From contig DAIPYE010000041.1 of the NCBI GenBank assembly GCA_036782915.1, positions 1 to 19,900 of the forward strand: a stretch of DNA of 19,900 bases. Reading direction: 5' to 3'. Shown in pieces: positions 8,098 to 18,500 of the stretch. A model generated the notes under the pieces. The model did not search any database. It was not told the origin of the DNA and saw nothing but the letters and a program-made list of their open reading frames with translations. Both the position numbers and the translations under genes were made by a program. Source of the stretch: JAEUSI01 sp036782915. GTDB taxonomy: Bacteria; Bacteroidota; Ignavibacteria; Tepidaquicellales; Tepidaquicellaceae. Numbering within the stretch: the stretch's first letter is position 1; every line of letters begins with the position of its first letter.

Positions 8098-8916
8098 TCA
8101 AATTTTAATTCTTTGTTCACCGGAATAAACATTGAACCTTTCATTCTTAAGAAAACCGATCAGAGTAATTTCCGCTTCCACTGCCATTTGAACAGCGAGA
8201 CTTGAAGGCGCGCCGATAGCCGCAACAATTTTTATCCCTGCCATTGCTGCCTTTTGAATAAGTTCAAAACTTGCTCTTCCGCTGAGAAGTAAAATTTTAT
8301 CATTCAGCGGAAGAATATTATTCATAAAAGCATTGCCGATTATTTTATCAAGCGCATTGTGCCTTCCTACATCTTCACGAAGCATGATAAAAATTCCTTC
8401 TGTATCAAACAGCGCCGAAGCATGAAGACCTCCGGTAGAATCAAAAACAGTCTGGCGGCTTCTGAGCATTTCATTTAATCCGTAAAAGATCTCCCGGTTC
8501 AGAGAAATTTCATCTATTGTTGTATTATAAACGGAAACTGTTCTGACAGAATCAATGATCGACTTTCCGCAAACACCACAGCTTGAAGATGTGTAAAAGT
8601 TTCTTTCAGCATTCAAAATATCTGGCAAAACATTTTCCTGAAGAGATATGTGAATTTTATTTTCCTCTTTTATAATAACTTCTGATATCTGTTCAAAGCT
8701 TTTAATTATTCCTTCAGTAAAAAGAAATCCCAGCGCAAGTTCATTGTCATTGCCGGGAGTCCGCATTGTAACTGAAACAGGTTTGCTGATCCTTTCAGAT
8801 TCATTGCCATAAATAAGTGTGATCTCTATTGGCTCTTCCACCGCAATGAAATCTTCAAGAATAGAATTTTCACCTTCGCTGAAATTTTTAATTTTAATTT
8901 TTATGGAGGAATTCAT
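8098..8916 (-). CDS. fdhD: Formate dehydrogenase accessory sulfurtransferase FdhD
   Basis: A 272-residue protein of normal family length. It carries the diagnostic MRTPGNDNELALGFLFTEGI block (about 51-70), SSCGVCGKS with Cys113 and Cys116 matching the CxxC active-site pair, DSTGGLHASALFD, and LREDVGRHNALDKIIG. FdhD takes sulfur from a cysteine desulfurase and passes it to the bis-MGD molybdenum cofactor of formate-dehydrogenase-like enzymes, an essential maturation step. As the first gene of the minus-strand operon it precedes the probable client, the YdeP/FdhF-like oxidoreductase. The promoter should lie within roughly 8917-9000, but I cannot identify one with confidence. Confidence 0.96.
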   Translation of the reverse strand: MNSSIKIKIKNFSEGENSILEDFIAVEEPIEITLIYGNESERISKPVSVTMRTPGNDNELALGFLFTEGIIKSFEQISEVIIKEENKIHISLQENVLPDILNAERNFYTSSSCGVCGKSIIDSVRTVSVYNTTIDEISLNREIFYGLNEMLRSRQTVFDSTGGLHASALFDTEGIFIMLREDVGRHNALDKIIGNAFMNNILPLNDKILLLSGRASFELIQKAAMAGIKIVAAIGAPSSLAVQMAVEAEITLIGFLKNERFNVYSGEQRIKI

Positions 8917-9180
8917 AATAAGTTTGACATGAACTTAATTTTTTGAATAAATGATTACAATATAAAAATCAGCAGTCACATAGCTTCATATCTGTCTAAA
9001 TCAAAGAAAAGTATTGCCACAAATTTCACGAATGGTAACGGATTATTAAATATTGTCAAAAAAATTTGAATATTAATGTTAACATATTTTTAAAATCATT
9101 TGGGACTTCTCTGTCAGAATATTCCACTGAATTATAGTACGCTACAAAAATTTTACAACATATTATTTTCCTCACAAATT

Positions 9181-9240
9181 GTCATTCCCGTGAATGCCTG
9201 CTCCCCGCTTCGCGAGGCGAGCGCAAAGAGAGCGGAAATC
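9181..9240. repeat. GC-rich REP-like element remnant
   Basis: This patch is markedly more GC-rich than its surroundings. It begins GTCATTCCCGTG and ends AGCGGAAATC, resembling the ends of a dispersed element of the form 'GTCATTCCCG ... CGGGAATC' that I recall from many bacterial genomes. Inside is a near-perfect 14-bp palindrome, CGCTTCGCGAGGCG (9206-9219, one G-T pair). It is called from form only; copies elsewhere in the genome cannot be seen from this window. Confidence 0.5.
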
Positions 9241-9320
9241 TAAACACAAAACCAAAAAAATATTTTTTCAAGCAATATTAATAGATATTTTGGACAACAA
9301 ATAATGTTGGCAATGAAATG

Positions 9321-9384
9321 ACAGGAAGATTCCTGTATACGCAGAAATGACATTCGCAGAAATGACATACGCAGGAATGAATGA
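9321..9384. repeat. Palindrome plus three 15-bp direct repeats
   Basis: A perfect 7-bp inverted repeat, ACAGGAA-GA-TTCCTGT (9321-9336), is followed by three 15-bp units: CGCAGAAATGACATT (9340-9354), CGCAGAAATGACATA (9355-9369) and the diverged CGCAGGAATGAATGA (9370-9384). The words GAAATGACA and GGAATGA also echo the ATTCCCG-type element just upstream, so the patch may be a decayed cluster of the same dispersed repeat family. Confidence 0.7.
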
Positions 9385-9576
9385 AGTTACTTAGATCTAA
9401 ACAGAAAAATTGTTTTGTCGTGAACTAAGCTCCTGAATATCTCAATGGATTTTCACATTATAAAATCAATAAGAATATTTATATTGCATAAAAATAAAAG
9501 AAATAAAATTTAGATAAAGTCCGAAGAAACTTTCGTTTCAGAATACCAAAGATAAAACGAAGCAAAATATAAATAA

Positions 9577-12500
9577 ATGAATTCAGAAAAAGAAAGATTG
9601 TTAAAAGAGACTTACAACAAGTTTATGCTGATCAGCGTGAATAAACTGCCGGGTGAATTGCTTGACGGAATCACTGCTGAGGACATTATGGCTTATGGAA
9701 CAACAATAGATGAAAAACTTCTGTCAATTAAAGATTGCAGGGAACTTGTTGAAAGACAATTAGAACAGTCTTCCGGTTTGAAATTTAAACGTTTGCGAAT
9801 TCCTGTAACAGTCATAATATCGCCAGAAGAAGATTCTGCAATTTTTGTTGAAGAGTTAAAACTAAACATAATATCAAAAGAAGTTACTCATAAACTTTTT
9901 TTAAGAATTACAACAGTACTTGAGTATTCCGGAAATACCTGGAAAGTTGTTCATTTTCATACTTCCAAGCCTGATGAAACCAAAAGCGAAACTGATACCT
10001 GGCATGTCAATGAATGGAAAAGGAAAAACGAAGAGCTGCAGAAATTAGTAGATGAAAAAACATCAGACTTAATTAAAAAGAACCGTGATCTGGAAATTGA
10101 ATCTTCGCTTGAACGAGTGCGAGCTATAGCACTGGGAATGCGCAGATCTGAGGATTTGCTGAATATATGTGAAATTCTTTTTAACGAATTAAAAATTCTG
10201 GGTTTTGATGAATTAAGAAACACTATGATAAACATTCATAACGATGAGGAAAAAACTTTTCTTAATTATGATTATTCAGATACACTAGGCAAAACTATCA
10301 CTCCGTTATACTATAATATTAATCCTGTAATTGCAAAGCAGATAAAACAGATACGGAAAGGCAGAGATGCTTTTTCCGAGACTTCGTTTAAAGGAGATGA
10401 ATTAAAAGAATGGAAGAGATTCAGAAAAAGAAAAGGCGAACCGGATGATCCGCGTTTGAAAAACACCAAAGCGCTTTACTATTATTTTTATTCTATCGGA
10501 ACAGGTTCGATCGGGATTTCAACTTTCGGACCTATTACCAAAGAAAAACTATTGCTGCTGAAGCGTTTCAGAAATGTATTCGAATTCGCTTACCGCAGAT
10601 ATATGGATGTTGCAACAGCTGAAGCTCAGGCAATGGAAGCAAAGATCGAAGCTTCGCTTGAGCGTGTGAGAACTGTTGCCATGGGAATGCGAAAGCATGA
10701 TGATCTGCTTGATGTAAGTGAAATTCTTTTTAAAGAACTTATTAATCTGGGATTCATCGAACTTAGAAATGCAATGATTAACATTCATGATCATAAAAAT
10801 GAAACTTATCTGAATTATGATTATTCCGACACGCTAGGCAAAACAATTTCGCTTATATACTATGATACAGATCCAACAATTGAAAAGCAGATAAAGGAGA
10901 TCCGCAAAGGAAAAGATTCATTTTCCGAAACAACGTTCAAAGGTAAAGAACTGGCAGAATGGAAAAGGTTAAGAAAGATCAGAGGTGAGAAGGATGATCC
11001 CCGCCTTAATAAAATTTCAGCACTATATTATTATTTTTATTCTTTAGGAAACGGATCGATCGGAATTTCAACATTCGGCAGTATTTCAAAAGAAAAACTT
11101 GAGTTGTTGAAGCGATTCAGAAATGTTTTTGATTTTGCTTACCGCAGATACATGGATGTTGCAAATGCGGAAGCTCAGGCAATGGAAGCGAAGATCGAAG
11201 CTTCGCTGGAACGAGTCAGAACACATTCCATGATCATGAAAAGACCGAAAGATCTGTCCGGAGTTTGTAAATCATTGTTCGAAGAATTGCGGAATCTTGG
11301 TTTTAAAAATCTCAGAAGTTCACAGATAGTAATAAATAACGAAGACAATCAATCTTTTTTAAACTATGATTATTCTGATTACGCCGGACCAAGCATAACC
11401 AAAGTTTTGAATAACATTAATCCTGTAGTAAAATCTTTTGTAAAACAGATCAGAAAAAATGATGAAGCATTTGCTGAAATATTTGTAAGCGGGAAAAAAT
11501 TTGAAGAGTGGAAAAAGTTGCGGATCCGTCTGGGTGAGAAGCCGGATCCTAAATTAAAAAATATCTCTGCACTTTATTATTATTTTTATTCAATCGGAGC
11601 AGGAGCAATTGGCATATCTACTTTCGCAACTGTTACAAAACAAGAGCTTGAAATTCTGAAACGGTTCAGAAATGTATTTGATTTTGCTTATGCAAAATAT
11701 TCAGATGTGACATTGGCAGAAGAGCAGGCAAAGGAAGCAAAGCTCGAAGCATCACTTGAGCGGGTGAGAGCTCAGGCTATGGGAATTAATCAGTCGAAGC
11801 AACTTGGAAGCATCAGCGAAATTATTTTTACTGAATTGAAAGTTCTGGGATTTACTGATTTAAGAAATGCTGAAATAATAATTAACAGTGATACAAAAGA
11901 ATCCGTGATAAGTTATTATTATTCTGATTACGGAGTCACGGAGACAATAGAAATATTTTACAACACCCATCCTAAAGTAAAGAAATGGGCTGAAGAAATG
12001 CGGAAAGCAGATGATGCATTTACATCAGTTGAATTTGGAGAAGCTGAAATTGAAGAATGGAGAAAATACAGAGAAGGGATCGGTTATTTGCCTGATCCTA
12101 AATTAAACAAAGCAAAAGTTGTCTACTATTATTCTTATTCCATCGGACCGGGAGCATTAAGTATTTCATCCTTCAAGCCAATCAGTGAAGATCAACTTAG
12201 AATCCTTGAGCGTTTTAAGAATGTATTTGGTCTGGCATACAGAAGATATGCAGATGTTGCTTTGGCGGAAGCACAGGCGAAAGAAGCTCAGATCGAATTG
12301 TCACTGGAGAGAGTAAGAGCAAGATCAATGGCAATGCACAGAAGCGAGGAGCTGTTGGATGCATCGATAGTTTTGTTTAACGAATTAAAATCACTTGGCA
12401 TTGAATCCATACGAACCGGCGTAGGCATTTTCAAAGAATCAAAAAAAGCTGTTGAGATCTGGTCATCACAACTGATAGAGGAAAAAAGGAATAAAATTCT

Positions 12501-15500
12501 GGGAGTTGTTCCATTTAAAGCACATCCTTTTTTTGAATTGAATTATGAAGCATGGAAAAGAAAAGAGTCTTACTTTTTTTATGAAATTGCAGGTGAGAAA
12601 GTAAAAAAATATTATAAGGCAATGTCTTCGGTACTATCTTATCCGTTAAAGATAAAATTCAATCCGAGAGAATTGTTTTACACATTCTTTTTCCCGGAAG
12701 GTTCGCTTAATGTAGTTTCACAAAATAACCTCACTGAAGATGAATGCAATCTGATGATAAGATTTGCAAAAGTGTTTGGTATGATTTACAGAAGATTTCT
12801 TGATCTTCAGAAAGCTGAGGCACAGGCAAGAGAGGCGCAGATAGAATTAGGTTTGGAAAGAGTCAGAGCAAGGGCAATGGCAATGCAAAAATCTGATGAG
12901 TTAGCCGAACTGGTGGACACAGTTTTTAAAGAATTAACTAAACTTGATTTTGGATTAAACTGGTGCATCATTAATATTATAGATGAACCATCACTCACTA
13001 ATATGGTTTGGGCAGCCAATCCCGAAACAAATAAGCCGCCCGAATCCTACCTGATGAAGTTTGAAGATTACGCTTTTCACCATTCTATGATGAAAGGTTA
13101 CAAGGAAAGAAAGCTGAAACATGTTTATGTAATTGAAGGAAAAGAGAAAAAAGAATATGATGATTATTTATTCAGGAAAACTGAATGGAGAAGAGTTCCA
13201 AAAAATGCTCAGGCGGCATCCAGGGCAATGAAAAGATATGTGGCATCTTTTACGTTCAGCAATTTCGGCGGATTACAAACAGTTGGTGAAGAGCCGTTAT
13301 CCAGTGAAAATATGGATATACTCAGCCGCTTCGGAAAAGTATTCGATCTCACTTATACACGTTTTAATGATCTGCAGAAAGCAGAAGCGCAGGCGAGGGA
13401 AGCAAAAATTGATACTGCTTTGGAAAAAGTAAGAAGCAGAACGATGGCAATGCAGGGAAGTGAAGAACTGGGTGATGTGGCTACTGTATTATTTAAAGAA
13501 TTGAATCAACTGGTAGAAAATCTTTGGACATGTGGTTTTGTATTATGTGAAAAAGACAGAACAGAAGATGAATGGTGGCTGAGCACAGGTGATGGATTTA
13601 TTCCTGCATTTTTTTTACCGAACACAGGTGATCGTACTCATGCAAACATATATGCTGCTTGGAAGAAAGGTGAATCATATCATACAGAACAATTAGAAGC
13701 TGTAGCATTGCGAAAACATTATGACTGGCTGATGAGCATTCCCGTTTCGAAAAAAATTTTTGATGATATGAAAGCTGCCGGAAATTCTATACCTGTCTGG
13801 CAAAAATTACACTGTGCTTATTTTTCTTATGGTTACTTAGTAATGATCACACAGGTACCATGTCCGGAAGAAGAAATATTTAAACGTTTTGCACAGGTAT
13901 TCGACCAGACTTATACACGTTTTCTTGATCTGCAGAAAGCAGAGGCGCAGGCAAGAGAAGCACAGATTGAAGTTGCTCTTGAAAGGATCAGAAGCAAGAC
14001 GATGGCTATGCAAAACAGCGATGAACTTCCGGATGCAGCAACCCTTTTATTTCAGCAGATCAAAGAACTTGGAGTGAATACCGGAAGCTGCGGATATATA
14101 ATCTGGGATAATACAAAGAAAGATGCGACTGTCTGGATGAGTTCTCCGGAAGGAAATATTCAGGAACCATTTAAAATATCTCACACAAAAAGTAAAATTT
14201 ATAAAGAAATATATACTGCGAAGGAATCCGGGAAAGATTTTTTTGTAAAGGAAGTAAAAGGGAAAGATCTAAAAAAACATTTTGATTTTCTGACTACTGT
14301 TCCGGGAATAGGTGAAAAAATTAAACAGTTACGTAAAGCCCGTTACAAATTTCCTGAAACAATGGTATATAACATTGCATTTTTCAAACAGGGATATTTA
14401 TCATTTCATACTCACGAACATTCTCCTGAAGCTCATGACATTTTTAAACGCTTTTCAAATGTTTTCGAGCAGACGTATACAAGATTTCTTGATCTTCAAA
14501 AAGCAGAGGCGCAGGCAAGAGAGGCTCAGATTGAAGCGGCCCTGGAAAGAGTAAGAAGCAGAACAATGGGAATGCAGAAACGCGGAGAGCTTAGAGATGT
14601 TATTCAGGTTGTGTTCGAACAATTCGTAAATTTAAACATCAATGTTGAACATGCAGGATTTGTCATGGATTATAAGGCAAGTGATGATCATCATCTCTGG
14701 ATAACTGACAAGCTTGGCAGTCCTTCCAAATTAACAATACCATATTTTGATTGTGCGTATTATAATCGTTTTAAAGAAGCAAAAGAAAAAGGAGAAGATT
14801 TCTTTGCTCTCAATCTGTCTTTTGATGAAAAAAATAAATTTTATAAAAAACTTTTAGAAATTGTACCCGGAATTCCGGATGAATCAAAAAAATTTCTTTT
14901 CAGTTGCCCCGGACTTGGAACATCGACTGTATTATTAGAGAATGTTGGTTTGTATATCGAGAATTTTTCCGGTACTCCATATTCAGATGAAGAGAATAAC
15001 ATTCTGATGCGTTTTGGAAAAGTATTTCAGCAAACTTATACACGCTTTCTTGATCTTCAAAAAGCTGAAGCTCAGGCTAAGGAAGCTCAGATAGAAGCTG
15101 CACTGGAAAGAGTTCGTTCTCAATCCATGGGCATGCAAACCAGTAATGATTTGAGTCAGGTAACTACAGCCATGTTCGAACAGTTGAGATTGCTGGGGGG
15201 TGAATTATATGCCACCGGGATTGTGTTTTGCGACAAGCACGAGAACCATGTGGAGCAATGGCACAGCGTTCCCGGGGCAGGCATGTTAACTCCATTTATC
15301 GTGCCTGTTGATTTGGACTATATACATCAATACCGCTATGACCAATGGAAAAAGGGTAGTGAATTATTTTCAGTGGTAATACCTGAAGATTTTATTGCGC
15401 AACACTTTGATACAATGTTCAGCCTGCCAACAGTAAAAACAGTTTTCGAAGATTTTGCGGCAAAGAATGTTCCAATGCCTGAAACACCAACACGGGAAAT

Positions 15501-18500
15501 AGATTATGGTGCATCGTTCAGGCAGGGGTATATATTAGTATCGGCTCTTCAGCCTTTTGCTCATGCAGATATTCTTCCACGTTTCGCCAAAGTGTTCGAA
15601 CAAGCCTACATTCGCTTTCTTGATCTGCAAAAAGCAGAAGCGCAGGCAAGAGAAGCAAAGATCGAAGCTGCGCTGGAAAAAGTCAGAGGCAGGGCGATGG
15701 CAATGCATAACAGCAGTGATCTTACTGACGCTGCCGGCATGTTATTTACGGAATTAAACAATCTTGGAATTAAACCGATCCGCACTGGTTTTGTTTTACT
15801 TACCAAAGAATCCCGCAAAGCAAAACTTTATCCTGCAACTTCATTTGACAACAAGAACACAATTTCTTTTACAGGTGAATTTGAATTTACGGGACATCCC
15901 GTTTATGAAAAACAATATGAATCATGGCAAAAGAAAGAAAATTATTTTCCGGTTCTTGAAGGTGAAGTATTAAAATCATACTATGAAATTCTCGCCAAAG
16001 GTCTTTCGGTTCCTTTTAAAAATTTCCCGACCAATAAAAAACAGTTCGGCACATTTCTTCCTTTTAAAGAGGGATTCCTTTTTACATGGAGTGATGAACA
16101 GTATTACGAAACAGAAATAAATATACTTGAGCGGTTTAAAAAAATTCTTGATCTTACAATAAGACGTTATCTTGAACTGCAAAAAGCTGAAACTCAGACA
16201 AGAGAGGCGAAGATCGAAGCAGCTTTGGAACGCGCACGGACTCAGAGTATGATCATGCAGCATTCGAACGAACTGGATAATACTCTTCGTGTTTTTCACG
16301 AACAGGTCTTATTGCTAGGAATCCATTCGGAATTTTCATTCTTATGGTTACCCGATGAAGAAAAAGCGCGCCATATATTCTGGGCTGCGTGGGCAGAAAA
16401 AAACCAGACCGTTTTCAAAAGTAAAGCCGTTAATTATCCTCTGGATAAAAATGAACCGGCAACCGCACAGTGTTTTACAGACTGGAAAAGTGCTGATCCT
16501 GTTCATTCATACAATATTCAATCAGAAGGAGTTAAAGATTATTTTGCCGCATGGAGTGAATTGTTTACAGGCATTGAACAATTAAAGCCGGAATATTTTA
16601 AGGAAGGTTTGAATTATACTGAGGCATTCATGAAATACGGGTGCTTTGGTGTAATGGCAAAAAATGAATTGACCGAAGATCAAAAAAAGATCCTTCTTCG
16701 CTTTTCAGTTGAATTTGAAAGAACCTATACACGTTTTCTTGATCTTCAAAAAGCAGAAGCACAGGCAAGGGAAGCTCAGATTGAAGCTTCGCTTGAGAGA
16801 GTAAGGTCTAAAACAATGGCAATGCATAACAGCAATGATGTTGGAGAAACAGTATCTGTTATGTTTGAAGAACTCGTGAAGCTTGGAATAGAAACATACC
16901 GCTGCGGCATCGGGATCTTGGAGGAGAAAAAAGAAATGGAAGTGTGGACTGCAAAACAGGATGGGAAAGGAAAAGTCGAGCTCATTGTCGGATACCTTAA
17001 TATGAGCATGCATCCCCTTCTTAAAGGAGCATTTGAAAACTGGAAGAATAAAAAAGAATCTTATTATTATCATCTGAAAGGAAAAGATTTAATCAATTAT
17101 TTCAATGCCATCAATAAACATGAAAACTATCCGGTGAAATATAATTTTGATTCATTACCAGTCGAAATTTTTCATCAAGATTTTTATTTTAATGAAGGAA
17201 CATTGTTTGTTTTCACATTGAATAATTTATCTTCAGAGGATGAATCAACTTTAAAGCGCTTTGCCGGAGTTTTCGGTCAGACATACAGACGGTATCTTGA
17301 TCTGAAAAAAGCTGAAGCTCAGGCGAGAGAATCTCAGATCGAAGCTTCACTCGAAAGAGTTCGTTCGAAAGCGATGTCAATGCAGAAAAGTGATGATCTG
17401 TCTTTCGCAGTTGCAACTATTTTCGAAGAATTAGACAAGCTTGATCTTGGAATGTTGCGATGCGGAATCGGGATAATAGATAATGCAAAGAAAAGCGTAG
17501 AGGTCTGGGCAACTGCAATAACTGACGGAAAAAAGACAGTACAGGTAACCGGAGATGAATCGATGGAAGCTCATCCTCTTCTGCAGGGTGCTTTTAATGC
17601 CTGGCTGAAACAGGAAGATTTTTCTTACATATTGCAGGGTGATGACTTATTAAAATATTACAAAGTACAAACAGAGAGTAACTTTAAATTACCGGATTCA
17701 CACTCTATTCAGCATGAAGCTGAAGGATTAAAGCAGTATTACTTTGTAGCAACATTTCAGTCAGGGGGATTATTTGCTTTCCGTGAAACACCTTTTCCTG
17801 CTGAAGCAATTACGGTGATAAAACGATTTGCCGATGTGATAAATTTTACATACACACGTTTCAATGATCTGAAACTTGCTGAAGCTCAGGCAAGAGAGGC
17901 TTTGATTGAAGTTGCGCTGGAAAGAGTCCGGAGCCGAACAATGGCGATGCAGAAAAGTGAAGAACTTTCTGAAACTGCGTTTGTACTGTACAGGCAATTC
18001 ATGGAACTTGGAGAAACTCCTGACACAATAACAATCGGTATAATTAATGAAGACGATAAAGCAATAGAGTTCTGGTCAACAATGGATATCAGCAAAACAA
18101 ATTCAGCACACAAATTTTCTTATGAAGAGACTGATGTTATTAATCGGTTATATGTTGCATGGAAGAAACACAAGAAATCTCTGGTTATTGAAATGAAGGA
18201 TGAGATTTTACGCGAATACATAGACTACAGAATTAAAATGACCGGTATTACCACGGAAAATGATTATAAAGAAAACCGCCGGATCGTGCATGCTGCATTC
18301 TTTTCAAAAGGACTTATTACAATTACAACTCCTAATCCACTTTCAAAAGAAACCATTCTTTTACTGGAAAGATTTGCCGGAGTATTTGATCTGACATATA
18401 CACGTTTCCTTGACCTGAAACAATCTGAAGCTCAGGCAAAAGAGGCGCAGATTGAAACAGCGCTTGAGCGTGTCAGAAGCCGCACACTTGCCATGCAGAA

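Larger units (their letters stand above)
8917..9576. other. Noncoding spacer with repeat remnants
   Basis: 660 bases between divergently transcribed units (fdhD leftward, the giant kinase rightward), so it should hold promoters for both. No convincing ORF is present. Two repeat-like patches are described separately (9181-9240 and 9321-9384). A short inverted repeat GAAAC / GTTTC lies at 9526-9539. The 40 bases before the giant start are A-rich (AAAATATAAATAA) without a Shine-Dalgarno site. I see no promoter good enough to call. Confidence 0.6.

Noticed and set aside
9347..9394. A 16-codon ORF (ATG to TAG) within the 15-bp repeats.
   Set aside because: It is a by-product of the repeat words GAAATGACA, without a ribosome site or recognisable peptide.
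9484..9513. Possible Bacteroidota-type promoter (TTG ... TAAAATTT) before the giant gene.
   Set aside because: The second element lacks the TAnnTTTG form, and such words are expected by chance in this AT-rich stretch.
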